DNA of 18,076 bases from Bacillota bacterium (GTDB taxonomy: Bacteria > Bacillota > Clostridia > Christensenellales > SZUA-584). The notes beneath the pieces were generated by a model that was not told where the DNA came from, searched no databases, and saw only the letters and a program-made list of their open reading frames with translations. The translations under genes were made by a program, and so were the position numbers. Location of the stretch: contig JAEZHF010000091.1 of NCBI GenBank assembly GCA_023416745.1, positions 1 to 18,076 on the forward strand, written 5' to 3'. Below, piece by piece: positions 1 through 6,581 of this stretch (positions within the stretch are counted from its first letter, which is position 1; every line of letters starts with the position of its first letter).

Positions 1-123
1 CCCTTTAGGGGCTAGCCTGTGAACAAGACGCGGTTGGCAGATTTTCAGAGCGCCTTGAGGCGCAGGCTAGTAATATGCCCTTATAGGGCTGATGCAGGCC
101 ACCGGCTCAGCCGGTGGTTATGA
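1..123. repeat. Multi-hairpin palindromic element, truncated by window edge
   Basis: No coding sequence is convincing here, but several perfect inverted repeats are packed together. CTAGCCTG at 12-19 is complementary to CAGGCTAG at 63-70. Inside that pair is GCGCC/GGCGC (50-63). To the right are GCCCT-TAT-AGGGC (77-89) and CCACCGGC-TCA-GCCGGTGG (99-117). CCCT-TT-AGGG at 1-10 suggests the element continues to the left. None of the hairpins is followed by a T-run, so they are not ordinary thrS terminators. It could be a REP/IS200-type palindromic repeat or a folded noncoding RNA; I cannot decide which, and the orientation is unknown. Confidence 0.55.
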
Positions 124-188
124 CTTGTACATTCATCCGCAGAAAGCGACCGCAGTGCGCCTTCCGCCGGAGTCTTTGCCCAAATTGT

Positions 189-2120
189 TCAGAATATTAC
201 CTTGTCCGCAATCTCGTTCATCAGCGTCGAAATGAACTGGCTGCCGTCCATCTCGCCGAGGTCGCCCACGCCGCGCTTGCGGACGGCGAGCGTGCCCTTC
301 TCCATCTCGCTGTCGCCTGCGACCACCATGTACGGAATGCGCTCATAGCGCCCCTCGCGTATCTTGTAACCGATCTTCTCGCTGCGGTCGTCCATAGTCA
401 CGCGGACGCCGGCGGAGCGCAGCTTTTGTTCCCATTCCCGCAGGTAGGGGAGGGCGCGGTCGGTGATGGACATCAGGCGCACCTGTTCCGGTGCGATCCA
501 CAGCGGCAGCGCGCCCGCGTATTTCTCGATCAGCATCGCCAGTGTGCGCTCGTAGCAGCCGATGGAGGAGCGGTGGATGATGTAAGGGCGCTTTTTCTCG
601 CCATTGGAATCCACGTATGTCATGTCGAACCGTCCGGCATTAGAGAAGTCGATCTGCACTGTGAACAGCGTATCCTCCTTGCCGAACACGTTTTTGAATT
701 GGAGATCCAGCTTGGGACCATAGAATGCGGCTTCGTCGTCCGCCTCCACGTAGTTCAGGCCAATCTCGTCCAGTATGATCTTCATCAGTCCCTGAGTGGT
801 TTCCCACGCTTCCGGGTCGTTGATATACTTCTCGGTGTTCTTAGGATCCCACTTGGAGAAGCGGTATTTGATGTCGTCCTGTACGCCGATACATTTCATC
901 ATGTACTGGATGAGATTAACCACCGCCTTGAATTCCTCGGCCAGCTGGTCGGGGCGGCAGATGATGTGCGCATCGGCCAGCGTGAACTGGCGCACGCGGA
1001 TCAGCCCGTGCATCTCGCCGGAAGCCTCGTTGCGGAACAGCGTCGCGTTCTCGCTGTAGCGTACTGGCAGGTCGCGGTAGCTGCGCAGCTCCGAGTTGTA
1101 AATCATGAACTGGAACGGACAGTCCATCGGCCGGAGCGCCAACACCTCTTCGCCCTTCTCCTCGTCGCCCAGTACAAACATGCCGTCCTTGTAATGATCC
1201 CAGTGGCCCGATATCTTGTACAGGTCACTCTTGGCCATCAGCGGCGTGCGCACCAGCGTATAGCCCTTTGCTTCCTCCTCGTCCTCTACGAACCGCGACA
1301 ATATCTGGATCACCTTCGCGCCCTTGGGCATCAGCAGCGGCAGACCCTGCCCCACCACATCCACGGTGGTGAAGTACTTCAGCTCACGGCCCAGCTTATT
1401 GTGGTCGCGCTCACGTGCCTCTTTGAGCTGCTGCAGGTAAGCATCCAGATCGGTCTGCTTTTCAAACGCCGTGCCGTATATGCGCGAGAGCATCTTGTTC
1501 TTTTCGCTGCCGCGCCAGTAAGCGCCCGCGATGGTCAGCAGTTTGAACGCCTTCACCTTGCCGGTAGAGACAAGGTGCGGTCCCGCACACAGGTCGGTGA
1601 AATCGTCCTGGCGGTAGAAGCTCAATATCGTGTCCTCGGGCAGATCGCCTATCAGCTCCTGCTTGTACGGTTCTTCCTTCATCAGTGTAAGCGCTTCGGT
1701 ACGTGACAGTTCAAAGCGCTCCAGCTTGATGTCCGCGTCCACGATGCGCTGCATCTCCGCCTCAATGCGCACGAGGTCTTCCGCGTCGAACGGCTTCTCC
1801 ACGTCGAAGTCGTAGTAATAACCGGTGTCAATCGCGGGACCGATAGCAACCTTGGCGGTCGGGAACAGCCGCTTTACCGCCTGAGCCATAATGTGAGACG
1901 CCGTGTGCCACAGCGCCTTTTTACCCGCCTCGTCCTCAAAAGTCAGTATTTCCAGACAGCAGTCGTTGTTGATCACGGTGTCAAGGCCATGGACAGCGCC
2001 GTCGATACGCGCTGCCAGCGCCCTTTTAGCCAGCTTGTTCGATATCGCCGCCGCGATTTCCAGTACGCTCATACCCTCTTTAAACTCTCTGCTTTCGCCG
2101 TTAGCCAATGTAATATTCAT
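189..2120 (-). CDS. thrS: Threonyl-tRNA synthetase
   Basis: Class II aminoacyl-tRNA synthetase that charges tRNA-Thr with threonine in the cytoplasm. The 643-residue protein has the full family architecture: an N-terminal TGS domain (about 1-62), the second editing-type domain with H72xxxH76 and a later CAGPH motif (about 65-225), the catalytic core with RPMDCP (zinc-ligand cysteine) and the FRNEASGEMHG-RVRQF stretch (about 240-535), and a C-terminal anticodon-binding domain (about 540-640). The start at 2120 is chosen because MNITL begins the TGS domain and AAAGGA lies just upstream; an in-frame ATG at 2177 falls inside the terminator hairpin of the leader. The core motif reads PMDCPFQ rather than the commoner PMNCPxH, a variant I believe occurs in other clostridial enzymes. 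Expression is under T-box control. No clear intrinsic terminator follows the stop. Confidence 0.98.
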   Translation of the reverse strand: MNITLANGESREFKEGMSVLEIAAAISNKLAKRALAARIDGAVHGLDTVINNDCCLEILTFEDEAGKKALWHTASHIMAQAVKRLFPTAKVAIGPAIDTGYYYDFDVEKPFDAEDLVRIEAEMQRIVDADIKLERFELSRTEALTLMKEEPYKQELIGDLPEDTILSFYRQDDFTDLCAGPHLVSTGKVKAFKLLTIAGAYWRGSEKNKMLSRIYGTAFEKQTDLDAYLQQLKEARERDHNKLGRELKYFTTVDVVGQGLPLLMPKGAKVIQILSRFVEDEEEAKGYTLVRTPLMAKSDLYKISGHWDHYKDGMFVLGDEEKGEEVLALRPMDCPFQFMIYNSELRSYRDLPVRYSENATLFRNEASGEMHGLIRVRQFTLADAHIICRPDQLAEEFKAVVNLIQYMMKCIGVQDDIKYRFSKWDPKNTEKYINDPEAWETTQGLMKIILDEIGLNYVEADDEAAFYGPKLDLQFKNVFGKEDTLFTVQIDFSNAGRFDMTYVDSNGEKKRPYIIHRSSIGCYERTLAMLIEKYAGALPLWIAPEQVRLMSITDRALPYLREWEQKLRSAGVRVTMDDRSEKIGYKIREGRYERIPYMVVAGDSEMEKGTLAVRKRGVGDLGEMDGSQFISTLMNEIADKVIF

Positions 2121-2150
2121 TGCTTCGTCCTTTCCACACTTATCGTTGAA

Positions 2151-2184
2151 ATAAAAAGCCCATGCACTAAAACTCATGCATGGG
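2151..2184 (-). terminator. T-box-controlled intrinsic terminator of thrS leader
   Basis: On the minus strand CCCATGCA (2184-2177) and TGCATGGG (2166-2159) form a perfect 8-bp stem with a 10-base loop, followed at once by CTTTTTATTT. Its 5' strand shares CCC with the antiterminator of the T-box, so it forms only when tRNA-Thr is charged. Confidence 0.92.
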
Positions 2185-2378
2185 ACGATTGTTCACCGCG
2201 GTTCCACCCATCTTCCATTGATCAATGGCAGCTCTTCACAGCGGATAAGGGCGCAACCCCATATGCTAAGCGCAGGTGGTTTCGCGTTTTGGTCACGCAC
2301 GGCACATTTCCAGCCTGTGATGTGCACGTCTCTTGATGCGTTTTAAGACCCGCCGCTACTTATCCTGCAGAAGATTAT
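2151..2378 (-). promoter_or_regulatory. T-box riboswitch leader of thrS (Thr specifier ACC)
   Basis: The leader between the thrS promoter and its ribosome-binding site contains the hallmark T-box sequence GGGTGGAACCGCGG (minus strand, 2209-2196), whose TGGA pairs with the 3' end of uncharged tRNA in this family. Upstream, in the Stem I region, GAA-ACC-A (ACC at 2280-2278) fits the specifier-loop pattern, giving the threonine codon ACC. The CCC at 2184-2182 can pair either in the antiterminator or in the terminator stem, the expected switch. The standard model therefore applies: uncharged tRNA-Thr stabilises antitermination and raises thrS expression. The specifier assignment is made by eye without a folded Stem I. 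Confidence 0.93.
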
Positions 2379-2383
2379 CAGAT

Positions 2384-2412
2384 ATTATATGCCAAACACA
2401 AGATTAAGTCAA
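2384..2412 (-). promoter_or_regulatory. Sigma-A promoter of thrS
   Basis: On the minus strand TTGACT (2412-2407) is followed after exactly 17 bases by a perfect TATAAT (2389-2384). Transcription should begin near 2377, giving a leader of about 255 bases that fits the T-box. It sits only 9 bases beyond the stop codon of the preceding gene. Confidence 0.9.
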
Positions 2413-2421
2413 CTGCCCGTA

Positions 2422-3015
2422 CTACAGTATATTGGAGCGTCCGCCCATAGTGCGCCCATCCAGCCGCACCTTGTAGATAATGCCCTGCGCGGTGCGGATC
2501 ACGCCGATGATGATGCCGATGATCCCCATGAAGATGTAATGAGGCATAAGGAAAAACGGAACGATCAGCAGAACGATGCCGGAAACCACGAGCAGCAGGT
2601 TGATCCGAGAACGGGTTCTGTCACCACCGGCCTTGCGTGCATCAATAAGGCCGAACACACCAAATACGATGAGCCAGCAACCCAACATGACACCAATCAG
2701 CGTGCCATTTTGATAGCCGATGCTGGGAATGGTGATATCTCTGTGCGCTTTGTATAGTATAAATATCAGCAAAGCCAGCACCAGGTTGAGGAGGCCATGT
2801 ACAAGCAAGAGCACAAAATCACGCTGGCTTTCGGACTTGTTTATGAGAGCCTTGACTATGAAGTAAATACCGATGATCAGTCCGCCGATACCGATCAGGT
2901 TAATCAGTACATTAAGAAAGCCAGGCGACGCCAACAGGAAAATGCCAGCGGCCAAGATCAACAAGCCGGTAATAACCATCAACCACCAGGGCATTCTTTT
3001 TACAGTCGTGACCAT
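2422..3015 (-). CDS. DUF308/HdeD-like integral membrane protein
   Basis: A 197-residue very hydrophobic protein with about six predicted membrane segments (near residues 10-29, 33-54, 66-86, 103-123, 138-156 and 160-178), separated by short charged loops. The repeated Gly/Ile/Leu-rich helix pairs, with the pattern LL-I-GI-LL followed by G-L-I-GI-I, resemble the DUF308 family that includes HdeD, acid-resistance membrane proteins of unclear biochemical role. The start ATG at 3015 is preceded by GAGGG at about 9 bases. The gene ends just before the thrS promoter with no visible terminator between them, so low read-through into the T-box leader is possible. Family assignment is by general resemblance; the function is unknown. 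Confidence 0.8.
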   Translation of the reverse strand: MVTTVKRMPWWLMVITGLLILAAGIFLLASPGFLNVLINLIGIGGLIIGIYFIVKALINKSESQRDFVLLLVHGLLNLVLALLIFILYKAHRDITIPSIGYQNGTLIGVMLGCWLIVFGVFGLIDARKAGGDRTRSRINLLLVVSGIVLLIVPFFLMPHYIFMGIIGIIIGVIRTAQGIIYKVRLDGRTMGGRSNIL

Positions 3016-3039
3016 GACTGGTAACCCTCACTTTTTTCT

Positions 3040-3067
3040 TTTATATATAAATGATACCACCAAACAA
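3040..3067 (-). promoter_or_regulatory. Possible promoter of the DUF308 gene
   Basis: Minus-strand TTGTTT (3067-3062), a 16-base spacer and TATAAA (3045-3040) lie about 25 bases ahead of the DUF308 start. The -35 match is only half of consensus and the area is AT-rich, so this is tentative. Confidence 0.35.
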
Positions 3068-3108
3068 CCATGTTATACAACTAGTGTGTGTGAAAAAATA
3101 AGCGAAAC

Positions 3109-3939
3109 TTAATGTGAAGTAAATCCCTCGCCCAGAACCTCGCTGACATCTGCGACGATTACAAAAGCATTTATATCTATACTGCGGACGATTTTCTTGA
3201 GCCGGACGCCTTCGGTGCGCCAGGGAAGCACGCACAGCAGCACGCTCTTCTCATTGCCGCTGTAGAGCCCCTTGGCACCAAGAGCTGTTGCGCCGCGTTT
3301 GAGCTTCTCCAGTATCGCAGCGGCGATCTCTTCGTTTTTGTCAGAGATGATATAGAACGCCTTCGCTGCGGAGAGTCCGACGGTGATGGCGTCGATCAGT
3401 TTTGACGTGATGAACAGCGATGCCAGTGCATACAGCGCAATCTCGGGCTCAAACAGCAGTCCGGCAGCAGCGATCACCACGAAGTCGATGCAGAACACAA
3501 ACGTGCCGATACCCACCGATTTGAAGCGTTCGCTGAGCATTTTCGCCGCCATGTCGGTGCCGCCCGTGCTTCCCCCCGAACGGATAACGAGACCGATGCC
3601 GATGCCGACCAGCACGCCGCCGTAAACGCAGCCCAGAAAGTGATCCTGAGCAACAGGAACGGGGATGAGCTCCGCAGCTACTGAATACAGAATGAGTGAA
3701 TAAGCCGTCCGGATTGCGAAGCTCTTGCCCACCTTGCGGAACCCGAACAGGAAAAGCGGTATGTTGAGCACGGCGATAGAGAGACCAAGTGGGACGCGAA
3801 AAAGATGGTACAGTATCGTAGCAATGCCGCTGATACCGCCCGCTGCAATGGTGTTGGGCACCAAAAACAGGTTTAGACCTGCCACGGCAATGGCCACGCC
3901 CACCGTCATCCAAATATAATCCTTAATGCGCTGGTTCAT
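3109..3939 (-). CDS. YitT-family membrane protein (DUF161 + DUF2179)
   Basis: A membrane protein of 276 residues from the chosen start. The N-terminal ~200 residues hold the YitT membrane domain: the LVPNTIAAGGISGIA segment, the RSGGSTGGTDMAAK loop and about five to six hydrophobic helices. The C-terminal ~65 residues are soluble and match the DUF2179 pattern, a ferredoxin-like regulatory domain ending the family. Function is unknown; proteins of this family are common, often in several copies, in spore-forming Firmicutes. The ATG at 3939 is preferred because GGGAGG lies 4 bases upstream and MNQRIKDYIW starts the family's conserved region; an in-frame ATG at 3984 has no close ribosome-binding site. 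It lies downstream of the mazF-like gene on the same strand with a 74-base gap. Confidence 0.9.
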   Translation of the reverse strand: MNQRIKDYIWMTVGVAIAVAGLNLFLVPNTIAAGGISGIATILYHLFRVPLGLSIAVLNIPLFLFGFRKVGKSFAIRTAYSLILYSVAAELIPVPVAQDHFLGCVYGGVLVGIGIGLVIRSGGSTGGTDMAAKMLSERFKSVGIGTFVFCIDFVVIAAAGLLFEPEIALYALASLFITSKLIDAITVGLSAAKAFYIISDKNEEIAAAILEKLKRGATALGAKGLYSGNEKSVLLCVLPWRTEGVRLKKIVRSIDINAFVIVADVSEVLGEGFTSH

Positions 3940-3989
3940 GCGGCCTCCCGTCGTCGTTGCCGAAAATGCCCTTGTGCGCTTCATGAAAT

Positions 3990-4014
3990 AAGCGGAAGAT
4001 GATATCCTCCGCTT
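3990..4014 (-). other. Hairpin at the 3' end of the mazF-like gene
   Basis: AAGCGGA (3990-3996) pairs with TCCGCTT (4008-4014), overlapping the mazF stop codon. On the minus strand it is followed only by ATTTC, so as a terminator it would be weak. It could be a processing or attenuation hairpin between mazF and the yitT-like gene. Confidence 0.4.
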
Positions 4015-4373
4015 TAGTCTCTGTCGTTTTGTTTTGTTTTATCAAACCCCATGCTGATAGATATTGCTTCGTCTATCCGAAGCATATCCTTTTCACTAAG
4101 CCGCCCCATTTTTTTGATCAGCCTTGTTTTGTCAATGGTTCTGATCTGCTCGAGCAGCACCACGCTCTTCTCCGACAGCACATCCTCGTCGATGATGATG
4201 TGCGTAGGCAGGCGCGCCTTGCCAAGATTGGACGTTATGGCTGCGACGATGACCGTGGGACTGAATCGGTTCCCGGTATCGTTTTGTATCACAAGCACCG
4301 GGCGGATGCCGCCCTGCTCTGATCCTGTGACGGGGTTTAGATCCGCATAGTATATATCTCCTCGCTCTATCAT
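4014..4373 (-). CDS. mazF: MazF/PemK-family endoribonuclease toxin (EndoA-like)
   Basis: A 119-residue protein matching EndoA/NdoA of Gram-positive bacteria in length and motifs: the start MIERGDIYYADLNPVTGSEQ, then RPVLVIQND, TVIVAAITS and the segment LLEQIRTIDKTRL. In this family the Arg of GGxRP and the Thr of the AxTS motif form the active site that cleaves single-stranded RNA at short U-rich sequences. The ATG at 4373 has GGGG-TG about 6 bases upstream. A MazE-like antitoxin normally precedes it. I translated the 188 bases upstream in all leftward frames and found only very short frames, so the antitoxin must be elsewhere or absent. The yitT-like gene follows on the same strand. Confidence 0.94.
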   Translation of the reverse strand: MIERGDIYYADLNPVTGSEQGGIRPVLVIQNDTGNRFSPTVIVAAITSNLGKARLPTHIIIDEDVLSEKSVVLLEQIRTIDKTRLIKKMGRLSEKDMLRIDEAISISMGFDKTKQNDRD

Positions 4374-4409
4374 ACGTCACCCCGCGCTATGCTGTTTTGG
4401 TTTCCAATA

Positions 4410-4546
4410 TATAATATGAGGGGGGGACGCTATTTGTTAGCGGTTTTTATCTGCCCGGACAACCCCGTTTATCGACTCATCGGACGCATAGGCGCACGTG
4501 GCAGCGCTTATTTGCCGTAAATAGGCGGCTGCCAAGCCTTTTTTGG
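4410..4546 (+). other. Plus-strand hairpins with T-runs in a gene-free gap (possible small RNA)
   Basis: The gap between the mazF-like and amidohydrolase genes contains, on the plus strand, a TATAAT (4410-4415), a small hairpin CGCTA-TAGCG (4428-4442) followed by TTTTT, and a strong hairpin at 4500-4533 (14 base pairs with one bulge, GGCAGC paired with GCTGCC) followed 5 bases later by TTTTTT. Both T-runs face right, although every neighbouring gene runs left. No good -35 element accompanies the TATAAT. This could be a small plus-strand transcript or decayed sequence. Confidence 0.3.
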
Positions 4547-4561
4547 AGATATTAGCCTGCG

Positions 4562-5347
4562 CTATTTGAGAAGCTCCAGCGCGTTTTTAAACAATATGCG
4601 TTCAATATCGGACGCGGGCAGAGGGAGGCCGCCGATGCGCTCTATCTCATCGTCTGCCCTTTTCCATGGCGAATCGGTGCCGAACAGCACATTTTCCGCG
4701 CCGTGACGTTTTATCATGCGCGCCATGCCCTCATCACCCAGCTTGTAGTGCGAGTAGCAGGTGTCAAGGTACAGCGGAAGTCCGAGCAGAACTTCCTCCA
4801 CGTCACACCAGAGCGCGTGTGCGCCCATATGTGCCGCTGCCAGCTTGAGACCGGGCACGTTTTGAAGCACGCGGCGCAGCATCAGCGGCGTGCAGTGCAC
4901 GGGAGAGGGATACCCCACGTCCACACCTGCGTGTATCACCACGACAAGCCCGAGGTCTCGTATTGCCTCATAATGGGGCATCAACCGGGGCTCGTCGGCA
5001 AAAAAATGCTGGTAATCGGGATGCAGCTTGATGCCCTTGAAGCCGTGCTGCTTCACCCAGCTCAGGTTTTGCAGGAAGTCCGGATCGTCCGGATGGGCTG
5101 AACCGAAAAAACACAGCCTGTCCTGTTCGTTCTCCAGTGCCCACGTGTTGATGATGGGTACCTGAGAGGGCTTGGTGGCGACAGGCAGCACCACGCTTTT
5201 GTCCACGCCGCATTGTTCCATATGGCTGAGCAGCCCCGAGACGGTACCGTCGTGCGCGGCGGCGATGCGAGCCTTGTCCTCCAGCGAGTCGATGGCGGCC
5301 GGCGCGATTTTATCATGAAAGCAATGCGTGTGAAAGTCAATGACCAT
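4562..5347 (-). CDS. Metal-dependent hydrolase, amidohydrolase_2 family
   Basis: A 261-residue cytosolic TIM-barrel hydrolase. The metal-binding and catalytic positions of the amidohydrolase superfamily are all visible: H6 and H8 in DFHTH at the end of strand 1, K107 in GIKLHP, H139 in VIHAG, H173 in AAHMG and D225 in GTDSPW. This set and the length fit PF04909 (ACMSD-related, uronate-isomerase-like hydrolases and decarboxylases) rather than TatD. The substrate cannot be told. The ATG at 5347 has GGAGAA 6 bases upstream. The gene stands alone: there is a terminator-bounded gap towards ytxC and a 188-base gap before mazF. Confidence 0.92.
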   Translation of the reverse strand: MVIDFHTHCFHDKIAPAAIDSLEDKARIAAAHDGTVSGLLSHMEQCGVDKSVVLPVATKPSQVPIINTWALENEQDRLCFFGSAHPDDPDFLQNLSWVKQHGFKGIKLHPDYQHFFADEPRLMPHYEAIRDLGLVVVIHAGVDVGYPSPVHCTPLMLRRVLQNVPGLKLAAAHMGAHALWCDVEEVLLGLPLYLDTCYSHYKLGDEGMARMIKRHGAENVLFGTDSPWKRADDEIERIGGLPLPASDIERILFKNALELLK

Positions 5348-5429
5348 GTGTATTCTCCGGTTATCTTTTTCCCAATTCTACTATAGATGCAGGAATAGGA
5401 CAAGCGTGTATGCCTGTACGAATACATTC

Positions 5430-5464
5430 TGTATACGAGGCGGACTTTGTTTGCCTTGTATACA
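5430..5464. promoter_or_regulatory. Long inverted repeat upstream of the amidohydrolase gene
   Basis: TGTATACGAGGC (5430-5441) and GCCTTGTATACA (5453-5464) are 12-base half sites in inverted orientation with one mismatch and an 11-base spacer. It lies about 85 bases upstream of the amidohydrolase start, next to another small palindrome (ATACATTCTGTAT, 5422-5434). No T-run follows on either strand, so an operator for a dimeric regulator is more likely than a terminator. Confidence 0.45.
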
Positions 5465-5528
5465 CCCTGCGGCTTTGCGAAGTTTTAAGCGCATTTATAC
5501 GTGAGGAGAGGAACGAGGCGCAGCGGAC

Positions 5529-5569
5529 AAAGATATATAATTGGCGGGAAAGCACAGGTTTCCCGCCAA
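5529..5569 (-). terminator. Intrinsic terminator of ytxC
   Basis: TTGGCGGGAAA (5541-5551) and TTTCCCGCCAA (5559-5569) form a perfect 11-bp stem with a 7-base loop, 12 bases beyond the ytxC stop. On the minus strand it is followed by the T/A-rich TTATATATCTTTG. Confidence 0.8.
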
Positions 5570-5581
5570 AGCTCGAAGCAC

Positions 5582-6415
5582 TTATAGCATGTCTTCGGAA
5601 AACTCCACGCGTGTGCCGAACACATCTTTGATCGTCTCGATGATACGTGCATCAAAGAAACGGTCCCTGTTGTGTACCACGATGGAGAGCGGCGCAATGT
5701 TGACCAGTGCGGACAGAAGCGCGTCATCCTTGTCGCTGCGTGCCCCCGAGAAACGGCTTTCGAGCAGGCACAATCTTTCGTCCAGCAGCACATATTCGCC
5801 ATCTCCGTCGATGCACAGGTGTACCTGCTTCACGCGCGGTATGCGAATCTTCACGAAAAGGCGCAGTATCTCCACAAATTCGGCGTACTCCTTTTTGCGT
5901 ATATGATCCTCCACACACCACGAAAGCTCCTTTTCCCACGTTTCCAGATAGTCCTTCATGCGAAAGCGCATGAAGCCCTCCAGTATGATCGTGCCCGCCT
6001 CGTTTTGTTGCAGCATCTCCGCAAGCCGCTGTTTGACATCCACCTTGCACAGTGCGACTTCATTCTTCTGGCCGGATTTGCCATACCATAACCGTTTCAA
6101 TGCGCGGACAAGTATATCGCACTGCTCCTTTTCGGTCAGAAAGTTATATTTATGCCTCAGCAGCCGCACCATATGGCGTATCTGCAGGTTTTCTACGATG
6201 ATATCTGCCAGCAGCGTGCAAAGCATCTGGCGTTCTTTGCTTCCGTCGTTATCCGAGTCCGTCACACAGACGCTGGCGACACGGCTGTCGGCGTCTTCCA
6301 TATCATTTATACTTACAAGGCAGCCCTGCCGCAACGCGTCATGAAGACGGTTGGTTATCAGCGGTGCCAGTTCAAGGCCCTGATCCTCAATGCCCAAAAT
6401 AATGTTCAAATTCAA
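5582..6415 (-). CDS. ytxC: YtxC-like sporulation-associated protein
   Basis: A 277-residue protein of the YtxC family (about 280 residues in Bacillus), annotated as sporulation-linked but without a defined biochemical role. Recognisable family features are the LEGFMRFRMKDYLETWE segment near residue 145, the EYAEFVEILRLFVKI helix after it, and the C-terminal stretch ALVNIAPLSIVVHN. No signal peptide or membrane segment is seen. The start is a TTG at 6415, supported by AAAGGGTGA just upstream and the lack of a better ATG. In Bacillus ytxC lies next to thrS on the same strand; the same order is kept here with four genes in between. A sigma-K-like promoter lies directly upstream and an 11-bp terminator follows. 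Confidence 0.88.
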   Translation of the reverse strand: MNLNIILGIEDQGLELAPLITNRLHDALRQGCLVSINDMEDADSRVASVCVTDSDNDGSKERQMLCTLLADIIVENLQIRHMVRLLRHKYNFLTEKEQCDILVRALKRLWYGKSGQKNEVALCKVDVKQRLAEMLQQNEAGTIILEGFMRFRMKDYLETWEKELSWCVEDHIRKKEYAEFVEILRLFVKIRIPRVKQVHLCIDGDGEYVLLDERLCLLESRFSGARSDKDDALLSALVNIAPLSIVVHNRDRFFDARIIETIKDVFGTRVEFSEDML

Positions 6416-6440
6416 ATCACCCTTTTTTAGCCGTTCACTA

Positions 6441-6467
6441 TAATCTATGCCGATGCAAAATAAACGT
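6441..6467 (-). promoter_or_regulatory. Possible sigma-K-type promoter of ytxC
   Basis: Minus strand AC (6467-6466), 16 bases, CATAGATTA (6449-6441) matches the late mother-cell pattern AC-N16/17-CATANNNTA, about 25 bases upstream of the ytxC start. The -35 part is only two bases, so the evidence rests mainly on the CATANNNTA match and on the gene's identity. Confidence 0.4.
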
Positions 6468-6581
6468 TTCTCACATTAATTTTTGCAGTGGGGCAAAATA
6501 CTCTCGTTGTAATTTTTGTAAACAAGGCGTTTGGAAAAATCAGCAATTATTCGTTGCGAAAGCGTCAAAGGACATGCTAAT

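Noticed and set aside
114..1706. A 530-residue rightward open frame opposite thrS
   Set aside because: It lies wholly antisense to an unambiguous thrS, starts inside the hairpin element, lacks a ribosome-binding site and reads as His/Leu/Val-rich shadow sequence of a GC-rich gene.
5361..5555. Small open frames between the amidohydrolase and ytxC genes
   Set aside because: They cross the ytxC terminator hairpin and the inverted repeat, lack ribosome-binding sites and resemble no protein.
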